Shown: positions 1 to 13,000 of the stretch, in pieces
How positions within the stretch are numbered: position 1 is the first letter of the stretch
Layout of the letters: the number at the start of each line of letters is the position of its first letter
Source: Ciborinia camelliae
Taxonomy: Eukaryota > Ascomycota > Leotiomycetes > Helotiales > Sclerotiniaceae
NCBI GenBank assembly: GCA_025890175.1
Contig: JANPYM010000005.1
Location: 2,847,586-2,911,585 of the forward strand
Reading direction: 5' to 3'
Length of the DNA: 64,000 nucleotides
Program-made: the position numbers and the translations under genes
Notes under the pieces: model-generated
Told to the model about the DNA's origin: nothing
The model's database searches: none
The model's input: only the letters and a program-made list of their open reading frames with translations

Positions 1-49
1 TGCTCATATATCCAAAGATTCTATCAAAATTTGCATTAGTTTATGATTA

Positions 50-3000
50 TTAAAACCGGTTATGATCATCGAGAACGGTGGTATTTGGACTGGTGGATAT
101 GCAATTGATAGTTACACTTACAAATGAATTTACAAGGGTAGCCCCCACAGAAGGTCGAATGGATGCTTGAACAGCAGCGTTCAAGTCTAGACCTATATAC
201 ATTCTGGTCTGGATATCATCGCCTATAGGACAAGACAGAGCTTGGGTGCGTGCATTGTAATTAGCCATGTTGCCGGTATTTGTGCCCCCTACATAATTGG
301 AAGAATAGCGAAACTCTACTCGGGGCTCGAGTGTGCCGTCACCAGATCGAGGGGGATTTCTATTGACGGTTTGGCCATGATATACAGTTATGGTGCCGAC
401 GCCCAGATGCCAAAACGTCTCGTCATTCGTGATCTCTTGTCTAAATGTGTATCGATCCAGGGGGATATGTAAATGAAATACGATCCAGCGATCGGCTGCA
501 ACTGTATGTGTGGTGTCGGCATAGGCGGCACGCTGAGCTGCCGTAGGAGCCACGCCTGCAGTAGGACCGATCCAAAAGGCCAGCTCTAAAATAACTTGAG
601 CACCTGTTGGATTGAGCCAGCGAAGGTAATGCAGGGACAAATCACCCTGAAATATAGTCAGCAATTGAGACTTTCCTCCGGTTTTGCTAAAACCGCCTCT
701 GGTTTTAATAGACGACGCCTATTCTAATAATCAGAACCGGTCCTAATCATCAAGACCGGTCCTAATAATCTTGAACAGTTCTGATTATCAAAACCGGCTC
801 TAACAATCGAGGCCAGTTTTGATAATCAAAGTTAGTAATAATAATCCAAATCTTTCAAATGAACAAAATAACATACGTTTAATACGCCTCTAATGGCTTG
901 AGAAATAGACGGCTGGAGTCCATCAGGGGTACGGGCAGTTGTAACAACTTCATCGAGTCTTCGGGCCGAGATATCTCGTTTGGTGGTTACGAGATCATCC
1001 CAGGAACCGGTATCATCATCAGGACCCAAGCACAAAATTGATGAATCTGTCTGTAGGTTTTCGAGTCCGTTGGCCGCATCAGCGATGTTACAAAGCATGT
1101 CGGTTAGCAAGCTATCGGTCGCATACTCAGGATCTCCCGTCCAAGCGTTCGGGTAGAGTGTGTTCCTAAGAACGGTGTAATTCATGCTAGCGAATCCAGC
1201 ATTACTGGTATCGTCGTTCCAGATCGCCGTCAAGTCAGTTCGGGGATATTGAGACGTAATCCACGTCGAAAGAATGGGCAACAAAACTTCGAGAGTAATG
1301 CCTTGGTCGGTGGCTCGCTCCTCTAGCGATATGCTTCGCTTCCACCCCAAAGGATCGGAGGAGAAAGAGGCGCTGTACTCAGCTTCAAAACCGCCAGGGC
1401 ATATAGGTGCCGCCAAGTATTTCTGGAGATAGGCATCGAACTCCTTTGCTGTAGTGTCTTGGTAGGTGGGTGCTCGCGGACTTGTGGTGGATGTCGTAAC
1501 GGTCCCGCCACAACAATATGCCTCCTTACCCCAAATGCAATTTGCAACGTTAGGCGTTTGTCCAAAATCATCCTGTTCGGCAATCCGAATCGTGCCTGAA
1601 GGGCAAGTGTCGCTACAGTATTTCTCATTCGTAAATGCCACCTGAAAACCAGCCCAAGCGCAGTTGGTGAAGGCATCCGGGACGGAGTCGGCGCAGCAGT
1701 AGTTGTATTTCTTTTTTCCACTGCACGATGATTTTCGACCGCCCCAGCCCGCGCGGGACCCTACGACAAAATTCGAATAGCCTGATGGGCACGTGTCATC
1801 GCTTTCGCAGCTCGAAGTCCACGCGCACTCGGAATACGGCTTTGTCGAGGCTGTAGTAGTACAGCAAGCCGATTGATAGCCTGACTTGCATCCGGCGGAA
1901 TTGGTTCCCACTTCAGCTTCGCCGCTGTTGCAGCCGCCCTTGCATTTACCATTGTTATGGAAGCCGCGCCATTGACAAGTCGGTACGTCGGTTGAAGTAG
2001 GACAGCACAAGGTCTGCGTAAGTCCAGAACCTGGCCAACATTCGGATCCGTCGAGCATAAGTTGCGATTTCTTGTCGCCTCGAACAATAGTGGTGAAACC
2101 AGTGGGACACGTTTCGCCACAATTAGTGAATCGGCAGTACGCATCCTGTCCGCCTTCACTGGTTGTCATCGTCGTCGATGTCTCACTTTCAGTAAGTGCA
2201 AGACCTGTGGAAGTATCTACGTTAACTTCATTGCCGAGCGCGGCTGCTAGCCCTTGCGAAAGTGTGTTATTGCTGTCATCATAATCGACAGACCAAACCA
2301 AAACGCCCCCAAGACATTGCGACTTCGCAAAATCTCCCTTGAGCTTGAAGGTGTCCTGATCGTCAAATGAAACCCATTGGTCATCATCCCACTGCGAGAT
2401 CACTTCAATTAGCTTGCCTATTCTAGATGCCTTTGGAGAAATTGTTTTTGGAGTATGAAATTTGCACCTACAGTTATGGCTTTGACAGCGGCGTCCTTGT
2501 AAAAAATTGGGGTAAGGTCGTTGTCACTGATGATCTGTTCGATCTCGCTACTGAGAAGGATACCAGCTGAAGCGCTGCAAACACCTTCGTCTCCGGCCGA
2601 AAGATACGCGCAGCCGGGGGTATCGCAGTCGGAGCTAGCAATGGTGAAGCTACGGCCGTAGAAGGCTAAACCCAAGTTGACCTTAGACGAAGTAATATTG
2701 TTCCACCATAGCAAGTTCATTGAGGATTCTATTTCGGTCAGGTTCGTGTGTGCATCTAGAATAGCACCAGTCCACTCATTCCCAATGTCCCAGGTGCCAT
2801 GTAAATCGTAAGCCATATAGTTGAACCAATCCACAGAGGGTTCGATGGAGACCAGATCCTGCGCGATTATGGGAATTAGTTTGCCCTTTTTGGGTGTCTC
2901 GGGTAGGACTCTGCAATGAATAGAATGAATCATGATCTTATAGTCATGATTAATTTAATGGAAGTTGACTTACAAAATGCTGTAAATACCAGTAACTGGT

Positions 3001-3843
3001 AGGCAGTGTAATGGAAAGACCATAGCTGTAGTCATTCAGTGCTGCTTTCAGGTTGGCCAGGAACGTCGGGTAATTTGCATAATCTTCAGTTCGGCCACTG
3101 CGATCGGAGGCCGCGGGATACTCCCAATCGATATCAACGCCTGAAAATCCCCACGTCGACATGAAAAGGGTCAATGACGAGAAAAACAAATTCTGGGAGG
3201 TGATATCGGCCGCGGCGAGATCTGAAAAAGTCGTTGCTGTGGCCTGGTCACTGTCCGTGAAAGTCCAGCCGCCGATGGATAACCAGAATTTCTGCGTTGC
3301 ATCGCGTGTTTGGAGCGCCGCAAGCCGTGTATAGAGCGCTTCGTCACTATCGGCCCCCGGGATTACTTCAAAGGTATCTGGGTCGATACTGCCAAAGGCA
3401 AAATAGATGTGAGAATAAATTCCCTGGGGAAATGACTCGGGAAGCATGGCATCGCATGCGCGAGTAGCACCACCTGAAGCATAGTAACCGATGACACGGG
3501 TTAGGGATTGTGAATCGACATCACAGGACGGTATGGTGGGAGTCTTGCTCCCACAGAACAACTCGCCTGTGCCACAGAATCCATACTCGCTGCAGCAGAC
3601 ATTGAGCGGGCAGGTGGTGGCATTGACGTACTCGGACGCCCAGTCACCCGGGTTACACTCGGCTTTGGCATCACAACTATTGATACAATTCTCCGCACTG
3701 CAATAGTCAGGACCTAGACCGCAAACATTGCTTTGAATGCCGCAGCATCCAATGGCACATGGCACATTAGCATCGCAATAAATGTCGTCTGCTAAAGCCC
3801 AACGAAACCAGATCAAGCCGACGAGGACAGTTATGGCCTTCAT
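50..3843 (-). CDS. Secreted multi-domain chitinase (CBM18 + GH18 + Cys-rich modules; killer-toxin-like subgroup C type)
   Basis: Predicted exons 3843-2974, 2858-2472, 2391-877 and 646-50, all joined in phase 0; about 1122 aa. Residues 1-18 form a signal peptide. Residues 29-98 hold two Cys-rich chitin-binding (CBM18) segments. GH18 runs from about residue 115 to 460, with the SxGG motif (189-192) and GVDIDWE with D237, D239 and catalytic E241; the usual first Asp of the motif is Ser234. Four Cys-rich modules (CCxxT, CP-SGY) follow at about 500-720, then a long C-terminal region with no domain I recognise. The splice choices restore family-like text (WYLQHF-DLVS; KAIT-WDDDQWVS). Such chitinases hydrolyse chitin outside the cell and are often encoded beside LysM proteins, as here. 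Intron 3 (230 nt) and the last codons carry the same 19-20 bp repeat. The start is the first Met before the signal peptide. Confidence 0.92.
680..836. repeat. Degenerate 19-20 bp minisatellite inside chitinase intron 3
   Basis: About six imperfect units of the type CCTAATAATCAAGACCGGT fill most of the intron. Two further units of the same repeat overlap the 3' end of the chitinase CDS at about 34-80, so that the stop codon and last residues (near 50-75) are repeat-derived. A weak similar motif, CCGGTTCTAA, is seen near 4553. Confidence 0.7.
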
Positions 3844-5037
3844 GAGTCTACTCGTAATTATTAGTTAGATTTGAGAACATATGTAAGATAACAACAGATT
3901 TCGAAGCTTCGATTACTGACCGTGGTGATTTTGAAGCAAAGAGAAAAGACTGAATTGTACAAGATCGACCTACACTCGGTGTGGGCTTGAATGCAGTATT
4001 TATCGTTCTCAACCCGAGGCTCTCTTATAAAAGTCGAGCTTTCACAAACGCAGTATAGAATAAACTGCCATTCGAACGCATCCTCGAGTCTAGCCCCCAT
4101 TTACGCGAAAGCACGCTGCGGAAGTTTGACGGGTAAGCACAGGTCTTTGGGCCTGCAGTTCTCATCTCAAAATCACTCGCTAAGCCCGCCCAAGAAAGTA
4201 ATCTCCGTTCTGATCCATCATTGAAGAATGAGTTTCTGACTGTGTCAATATTCAAGGCCCGATAGAAGAATTGTGGGAATAGAACTGTATCGACATTTTT
4301 TAAAGCCCGATAGTGATGACCCTGGCGACCCGCTCCGACGTTGTCAGCTGATACACTCCAGTGAACCGATCAATCAGATCTCAAAATTTGCAGATTGCCA
4401 TAAGCGAGCTTGACTTGGTCCCACATTAGCTGTAACGAGATCGACTACATTTCAAATAATAATTTTAGCTATTGATGGGCTGATGGAAAAGAGGGTCTGA
4501 AGGATTGAGGCTGCTGACAGTACGGAGGCTCCACCCAAAAGTCGCCTCTAAAGCCGGTTCTAAGAACTTTCGGTGGAGCCTCTATATAATAAACTGGGTC
4601 AGAGGAGTACGTTGTATGTTAAGATTAATCTTCAAGGGCTGATTTGTTTCTTTCTTTCTGCTGTACCAACTATTGTTGGTATCCTTCCGATAGTATATCG
4701 GCAGTATGCGCTTCAATTAATCTCCGAAGCATTTCTCTAAGTCTAATGACTACAATTATCGTGCCAGGGAGCTGTTGATTTTTTGACATCAACTATCACC
4801 AGAAGAGGCATTCGACGCGCAGCAATCATTCTGACTCAGTAAAAAAGGATAAGTCAAGTAAACCGCTAGCAGTTGCAAAAGCTGACTGTGTCTCTTGGAG
4901 ATATATCCCCGAAAAATATTTGCGTATCCTTGGTTTCCTTGAAGTTTGGCTTGGAATTCTTGTTGCCATCTCATTATAAGTGTGGTGTGCTCTTCTTTGT
5001 TCTTTCAAGGCCGCCGACACTCGTACAACTCAAAACT
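3844..5037. promoter_or_regulatory. Shared divergent promoter region, chitinase / LysM gene
   Basis: A 1194-bp non-coding interval lies between two divergently transcribed start codons (3843 minus, 5038 plus). A TATA-like CTATATAAT occurs near 4580. No convincing ORF is present; short open frames here lack coding character. Co-regulation of chitinase and LysM neighbours is reported in other fungi; for this pair it is inferred from the head-to-head layout only. Confidence 0.5.
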
Positions 5038-7216
5038 ATGGCCATCGGTAGTCACAGGCTCCTCGCCACTCTTTGGGCAACCTCTCATTTTGCCAACAGC
5101 CATTTCGTTCCTCATCCTATCTCTCAGCAACAGGAACGAGACGCTGATGCTACTGCGGTATTCACTGGCTTCTCCTTTTTCTCCAATGGGTCCTTGTCAA
5201 GCTTGAATCTAACGTCAGGTTGCGAGGCTGCGCTATACCAAACAGTTTATTGCGACGACGATACTTCGTCGCTGTTGACGGATGGTTACGTTGACGGTTT
5301 TGACAACTCTACGCAAGAGGCCTTGTTCTGCGATGCAATTTGTGAAAGTTCGATTGCGGAATTGCACGACAGTGTGCTAGCTGGTTGTGGTGACACAGAG
5401 GGTTTGCTTGACGGTCTTCCCTTTTTGGGAATTGTCGATGAGTTCTGGAGCAACTGGAATCAGTCCTGCTTCACTGATCCTACCACTGGGGACAACTGTA
5501 ATGGTGAGAGAAGACTCCTATGCTGCGAAAGTGGCGCTGATCCTCCCCCGTTTCATGCATTGAAAATTTCTAATTCTCTCTTGTAGACGTTGTAGCTGCC
5601 TTCTCCAATGTAACAGAATTGTCTGATATCCCAATATCAGACTTGTGTTCGTATTGCAACGTTCATATGCTAGAACTGATGCAGGCAGATGCCTACACAG
5701 ATGTTTATGATGATAACTGGGTGACCACATATCAATATGTGGCTGATTCATGCAATCTGACCGTGGCCGACTTCAACGCCACAGCCAGCGCTTTCAATGT
5801 GACCGGAGTAATATCAACGACGACAAACTGTGTGTCTGGGATCACTTACACAACCGTGGAAGGTGATACTTGCGACTCAATCGCTCTGGCCAAAGGTGTA
5901 TCGGCGGCCACCATGTACCATATCAACTCTAATATTCACAATTGCTCTGCCGTCACGGTGGGAGCAACTCTCTGCCTACCTTTGACCTGCACTGATCTTT
6001 ACACGGTCCAAGAGAACGACACCTGTACCAGTATTGCCGTGGACGCCGGCCTTCTCACGGCAAATGTAATCTCATACAATTCGCAAATCAACTGGAATTG
6101 CAGCAACTTGCACTCGACAAATCCCTATTGGGGCTCAACGTTATGTGTGTCGACGCCAGGAGGAACATATACGGGCCAAGCGTTGAACACCACAGGAACA
6201 TCTGATGTGGCAGTTTCCGCGCCTGCGGGCTCAATCGTGGCCTTGAACTCCACTACGGATTGCGGCGAGTGGTACGCCAACGATGGTAGCAACAATCTCA
6301 CGTGTGCACAGATCTGTCTGTCATACGAGATTGCTATCAATCTGTTCACCGAAGCCAATCCGTCCCTGAATAAGACGACCTGTGATGATGACCTGGTGTT
6401 AGGAGATGCCTATTGTATTGATCCGTTGACAGGCTGGGATTGGACTGTCGCTACTTCAAGTAGTAGCAATTCAACTACCAGTGCAGCACCATCAAGTACA
6501 TCGATTGTCACCGCTCCCGGACCAACACAAACTGGCATTACCAGCGCGTGTGACGAATATTATGTCACTGTCGACGGTAACTCACACTTTGCATTTCCAT
6601 CACTCATTCGATTGCTAATTCGGGAGAAAAACAGGCGATACGTGCTCTTCTATTGAAACAGCATACGATATCACATTTGCTCAATTCTACGCTGTAGGTC
6701 GAAATCTCCTAGAGCAATATTTCCCAATTAGGTTAATTCATAAGTTGAGACATTGTTTAGGGGGGTCCGCTTCCTCTAAAACAATCTCAATTGCTCTAGA
6801 AACACTCTCCTTTCCTCCTAAAACATTTAGAATAGGCAAGCTAACTCCGGTGGTGTCGTAGTGGAATCCGGCAATTGGAAGTGATTGCACAGACCTTTGG
6901 CTCGAGGAAGCATACTGTGTCGGGGTGTATGGGTCAACGGTAACCACAGTGACCGCTCCTGGACCAACACAAACTGGTATCATCAGTTCCTGTACTGAGT
7001 ACTACGTTACTGTCACAGGCAAGTCAACAACTCGAGTCTTCCGCAATCTGAATTCGCTTGCTAACCAGAAGAAATGGGAATATAGGTGATACTTGCGCTT
7101 CAATTGAATCGATATATGATATTACCTGGGCAGAATTTTATGCTTGGAATCCGGCGCTTGGGAGTGATTGCACAAATCTCTGGCTTGAGGAAGCATACTG
7201 TGTTTCCATTTCTTGA
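5038..7216 (+). CDS. Secreted multi-LysM protein (LysM-effector-like), neighbour of chitinase
   Basis: Predicted exons 5038-5503, 5587-6576, 6635-6693, 6862-7018 and 7086-7216 give 600 aa. The N-terminus ([13 protein letters not shown]...) resembles a signal peptide and is the only in-frame ATG nearby. The protein is Cys-rich with many N-glycosylation sequons. LysM modules begin at about residues 240 and 290, a degenerate one at about 370, and two near-identical ones at about 475 and 548 (YYVTV-GDTC...LWLEEAYCV). A Ser/Thr-rich linker lies at about 460. LysM domains bind chitin oligomers; LysM proteins may shield fungal chitin or regulate the adjacent chitinase. The fourth intron (7019-7085) has a GC donor (G|GCAAGT), needed to keep the frame GDTC. 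The last two LysM modules share the linker TAPGPTQTG and a phase-1 intron at the same place, so they look like an exon duplication. Confidence 0.9.
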
Positions 7217-7751
7217 TATTCCACTATAGCACGCCGTTAAAAGGCTTTCTGATATAACAATTGTAATTATCTATGAATCGATTAGTACGGACTTATCTTC
7301 CTACACATCACGTATAGACCCAAACTTCGTTTAATGAAGGGGTTTGTATTGGGTAGGGAATAGAAGACTAGATATGAGGCTTGCGCGACTGCAATATATC
7401 ATGAAACCAGCCTAAATATGAGGAGAGTAAAGGCCCCTATCTAGCCTTCTGAAAGAAGTTAATCTTAACATATCTTTGCATATCTTTGCACATTGGGGAC
7501 TTTTGTGTGTACAAGAAATGAGGCTTTGCCTGAAACGAAGTGGAAGGGTTTCGTGGCAGGGGAAAAAACGGAACTCTTAATTTTACTGCGATCGGCTCAC
7601 GTGACGAAAGGTTCGACAAGGATTTTTAAAAACGCGACGCCTTACAACCAACAACCAACAACCATCAACCAACAACCACCATACCTCATCTCAAGATTGC
7701 GAGTCGAGTCGACGATCAAGAGAGAGAGGTAGAGAGAGAGAGTTCGGTTGC

Positions 7752-7961
7752 TTAGATTGAGGCCCCAACGCCGTCGAACATGACCGTGATTTCTGGGGGC
7801 ATGAAGGCCGCCTGGTTGAGGTCCTTATGAGGTTTGGGAGGAGAGGATTGCGGCGCCAGTTTGGATGTCTTCTCGGGCGTAATGAATCTAATTAATTTTA
7901 TGATGAGATCAGCGGCATTCTCCTTAGCTAATCTGTTGTTATAAACGTTTCTATATACACG
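7752..7961 (-). other. Coding-like terminal exon or gene relic of unknown function
   Basis: On the minus strand a frame reading ...NRLAKENAADLIIKLIRF..., then FITPEKTSKLAPQSS and ending ...MFDGVGASI followed by TAA at 7754-7752 has normal protein composition and good codon use over about 70 residues. An acceptor-like CAACAG precedes LAKE at about 7933 and a CTAAT branch-like motif lies further upstream near 7968. No start codon or upstream exon was found up to 8400. It could be the last exon of an unrecognised gene or a remnant of a transposon protein. Confidence 0.25.
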
Positions 7962-9398
7962 AGCTAGGATTAGTCATCGGGATCCTCATATAGAATCTCC
8001 CGATTCCATAGAACTTAGCTCAGTAGTTACAATAATACCACGATGCATATATACACGTTTAATAAAATTTAATCTAATCTTCTTTTCTCTCCAGTATTAG
8101 TAGGTAGTCCTAGTAATCTTGGCTTTAATATCCTTTAATTTTTAACAACTGTATAGATTATAGATTAGATTTACGCTTTCAGTTGCTGCGTGTACAAGTG
8201 TAATTCTATTCGCCTAATTAAACGAGATGGTATTCGATTAGGGTTAAAACTGTAAGGTCTTGGAGAAGGAAGGAGGTGTATTTGCAAGATTGGCGAATCA
8301 TAATATAGGGTAATCGCAAGCAAGAATAACGGAAGATTTGTACTTAATGATTGTAGTTTGATGAGAGAGAGGCCCGAAACGATTTTATTTGTTTCGATGC
8401 GCTGCCTGCCCGGCACGTATACATATTTCCAAGTGCTAAACCCGCCGAGCTGAGCTCCTGAAACAAGCAGCTCATCTCCCTCCTGTATCTTGGCCTCCGA
8501 TCTGCTGTGGGATGATTTGATTTATGACCAGCGGAGGACTAGTGTAGCACTAGCATAGAACCACCAGTATATTTCCAAAGAATATAGAATAAACCCCGAA
8601 AAACTCAACACTGGAAGTGCCTCCACGCAAGTGCCCTCCCCCCCGCCAAAGAATCCACCCAACTCTCAACAACTTAACGCACTTTAAAAAACCACATACC
8701 CATACAAAGCAACACGAAGCGACTACCGGCGCAGATCAGATCAGATCAGATCGCCGTTCAATAAAATTTCTGTCAGATTCATATGAGGACGCTTGTATGT
8801 ATCTCTATCTCGCTCTCGCTCTCGCTCTCACTCTCTCTTCAGGCCACAACATCCAACATCCAACAGTCAACAGCCAACAATCAACAGTCAACAAGCATAG
8901 AGGAGGTGTTCGTTTGCTAGAACTACTTCCACCCGCCGGCAAAATATCCACTTCTTTTTTCACCCAACCCAACCCAACCATCAAGACCAAGACCACCCAT
9001 TAACTCCCTTCCCCTTTCCCCTTCCGCCCTTCCGCCCTAAGTTTTTCCACCCATAAAATATTCCACCCATAAAAACCCTACCAAGTCCTCGAAGTCTCGG
9101 GTCCAGTGGTCCAGTGGTCCAGCGGTACTACCTACTACCTATACCCTTTCCTTCCTCCCCCCTCCCACCCCTTGCCTTCGCAGTCCGCTCTAGGACGCCG
9201 GCTACCTGTTGACGCTGGCTGGCTAGCTGGCTGTAAAAAGATAATTCAATGGATGTAGATTCATTTGAATCTATTAGAATTAGAATTAGAATTAGAATTC
9301 TCAAGGCAGGACCATTCAACCTAATATCTATACCCCAATCTATACAAAAATATAAATAAACCACTTAACTTCTAGAAAACCTTTTCAGGATCCACGTT

Positions 9399-9480
9399 CT
9401 CAAATTCTCAAATCCTCAAATCCTCAAATCCTCAAATCCTCAAATCCTCAAATTCTCAAATCCTCAAATTCTCAAATTCC
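9399..9480. repeat. 8-bp TCCTCAAA tandem array
   Basis: About ten units of TCCTCAAA with occasional C/T variants form an uninterrupted microsatellite-like array in intergenic DNA. Confidence 0.8.
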
Positions 9481-10028
9481 ATTCATTAATCAATCAATCA
9501 ATCTCGCCAACCTGAGCAACCCTATCCTATTGTATGGTTATCAGAATTGCAAACTTCCTTCGAGAACTGTGATCTATGATTTGTGATTTATAATAATACA
9601 GATAATACAGATAATACAGAATACAGACAATACAGAATGCAGACAATACAAAATACAGACAATACAAAATACAGACAATACAAACCCCATCAATACAAAC
9701 CCCATCAACACACACAAACAAACAAATTCACAATACAAACTCCATCTCATATCTCATATCCTATCCTATCCTATTCTATATATATAATATAAAACCTATA
9801 AAGACCATAAAACCCGATCCAATCCAAGATATCCCAACCCAAGATATCTCACCCATCCATCCATCCATTTCATTTCATTTCCCATCTCCCATCTCTGTAG
9901 TTACCCTGAGCATTCTATGAATCCAGGATTCTCAATTCAGACACGCCGAGATCATCGCTTACATCGCTTATTACATGGCCATCTTCAGAATCCATCTCGA
10001 AAATGAGAATATCATATCTTTCTCGATA

Positions 10029-13000
10029 CTATATTAGACTAATATCCTCCACCTCCACCTCCACCTCCACCTCCACCATATTGATTTCGGATTTTCGTCC
10101 CGTTCTCGGTCCCGGTGCAAGTCCAGATCCATCTCGTATCTCCCGCTCCAAATTTCCTTCTTTCGGGATTTTCTCCACCCTCTCGTCCATGGCAGTAATC
10201 GGAAAGATATCCTCCTTATCAATTTCCAAACCCCTTCTATCCTGGCGCGATTCCGATCCCACGACCCGTGAATCCACCGGCTTATCCAAAGAACCCGTAA
10301 GTACAACCTCCGGTCCCTTCCACCCTACTGAACTATCGATTTCCCTTCTCGGAAGTGTGCCCTCCGCAGCCGCATGTCTCAAAGCCCCATAACCTCTCTG
10401 ATCTACGTTCGGATGCGCGACTTCGTATCGGTGATTTTGAATGATGATATCCGGGGCATATTGAGGAGGAGGAGGAGGAGGCAAGACGATATCTCTGCTT
10501 GGTTTCAGGGCGAGAAATAAAACGACCATGCTCAATAGTAAGATGAGGATATTTTTCCGATCGCGCATGGCGACACCCGCAGCTTTGACCAGGAGTTCGG
10601 TGAGCGATTCATCATCGGAGGGTGTGCGAGGATGAGAAGGCGAGGGGTCTTTGGTGCGGGTAGAGGCTTGGTTGTAGATATCTTTCAGACGGGTTGATTC
10701 CGCCGAGTCAAGTTTTCGTTTGGTGCTTTCTTCCTTCTTAGCTTTCCTCGAAGCTTCTTGTTCTTCCATAATCTTCTTTACTTCTACCTCAAGGGCTACT
10801 TGTTCGGCCAATTCCGCTTCGTAGATTCTCTGTGCTTCCTCTTCGATGGCTTTTTGTTCGGCTACCTCCGCTTTGTGAATACGTTGAGCTTCTTCTTCTA
10901 AAGCTTGATCGGCAGCCATCTCTTCTTCATGAAGGCGCTGAGCCTCTGCTTCTATTTCTTTAGCCGTTTCATTTTCGTCCTCATTAGCTCTCGAGGAATC
11001 AATTTCGAGGTCAGCAAGATTTTGAGCTTCTTCCGCTAAACGCGAAGTTTCAGCTTCAGCTTCAACTCGTAACCTTGCTTCTTCCTCTTGAACCCTCAAA
11101 GCTTCCGCCTCGAACTCTTCTTTCAGCCGTAATTCTTCAGCATTTCGAGCAATTCTCTCCGCCTCTTCTTCCGCAGCTTTAGAAGCAGCGGCAAGCCATT
11201 CTTCACGAGCATTTCGAGACTCAATATCTGCCGTTTTCTGACGCAAGGTAACCTTAGCCATATCCTCTTCATGTAACCTCTGAGCCTCGGATCCTAGACT
11301 TTCACGACGATCATCATCAGAATCCGAATAGTTGACGAAACTATCATCGTCTCCCCTCTCTTCCGCTTCTCGTAACCTCTCAATTAAATCCTCCATATCC
11401 TCCACCATCCATGGTTGTACAAATGGTTCAATTTCCACGTCCACCCTTTCCATTTCTCTCCACGCAGCAGCCCATGCACCTGCCCTCATTAATCCATTAC
11501 TTGCAAAAATCTTAATATTAAATCTTTTGTCATCTTCATCTAAATCATCATCCTCATATCTGACATCACGACGACATATATCGCACCAAACCTTATCGGG
11601 TCTATTCTTGAATCGACCAGTACTACCAAATCCACTATCTCTCTCGTCTGCGGAGTCATCATCCGAGGACGTAGTATTAGGGCCGATATAATGACCGCAC
11701 CGGAGGATTTTGGCACGAGGACGGACGGGAAGTTCTAAGGCATCCAGGAAACGCTCTTCGAGACACTCATAACTATCTTGTGGATGAGGAAGTAATATTC
11801 CACGAGTAAGAATGGTATTGCTGAGCTTTTCTTGAAGAAGATAATATGCTTCACGGATGTTGTAGAGATTTGCAGGAAGTTCTGGGGCGACAATGGCCTT
11901 GGAGTATTGCCATTGAAGTGGAAGGACTGTGACGTGTAGAAGAACGAGAGGAGACTCTTCTCTATTTTTCTTAAAGCGAGTTGGTGTGCGGCTTTTAGAG
12001 TATTGCGAGCCATTTGGGGTACCGAGACGAGAGACTGTAGGATGTTGTTGTCTTTTGACTGAATGAGGAGTTGAGAAGAGTGAAGGTGCCGGTGAATACA
12101 TTTGCATTGCACGAATATCTGATGGTGTGCGAAATGGATGCCGTGGAACTTTTCGGGGACTACATGACGAATCTCTTGCTCTTGGTGCTGATGTATGGGA
12201 AGCACAACTTGGAATTCGTGAGATGACGGACTCTGTGGAAGCTTCTTCACCGACAACTGGAGAATTGAGTTCAATCAATTGTTGAGCTTCCTTACTCAAA
12301 TCAAGCTGTCGATTTGATTGCCACGAGTTCCGGTTGCTCATTCTTCTGTTAGGTGCTTCATCTGCAGATCCCAGAGAGAAACGAGGACTATTTCCAGAAC
12401 TGTTACTGAAAACATCATCTTCAATATCTCCATAGTGTGAACTACCATCTCCACCCTGTATATATTCGCCGCCTTCATCCCCGCGTTCAGTTTCTGCATC
12501 GGTACTTCTTGAAAGGTCGTGGTGGAGAATGCTATCTTCATCCTCCTCCAGTTGTCCATCATCTTCCAATGTAGCTTTTGTAGTATCGTACGTCAATTCC
12601 GTCCCATCTTGCCCATTGTATGGATTTCGTTCGTAGCTCTCGTCTGTTTGCGCGCTCAGAAGTGAATCATCATGATCTTCCGGTTCGTAGATATCATCCG
12701 TGTGCATACTCAGAATCGAATCATTATGACCATCCGCAGCTCTACCCCTCTCAAGATCGCCCTTTTCAATGCTCTCCACAACCTTCCTTGCTGCAGCCTT
12801 GATCTCCGCTTCAATCTTCTGCATCTGTAATTCTCTTGCTTCGGCTCGCTTGCGCTTCTCCTCTCTTGCGTGTTTGCAATCTTCGCAGTCATCGTGTTCG
12901 TCATGCTTCCTTTTTGCATCCTCGAGTATCGAATCGTCTTCTTGTAATTCTGATAATTCTTGATCCAGTATTGAATCCCCTCCAATTTCAGACTCTTCCA

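Larger units (their letters stand above)
7217..10028. other. Intergenic, simple-repeat rich
   Basis: Beyond a possible exon at 7752-7961 I see no gene. The interval holds CAACCAA-type repeats (7640-7680), GA-rich tracts (7715-7742), an 8-bp TCCTCAAA array (9399-9480), and ATACAGACA-type repeats (9590-9720). Open frames here (for example 8617-9003) are low-complexity and unsupported. Confidence 0.6.
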
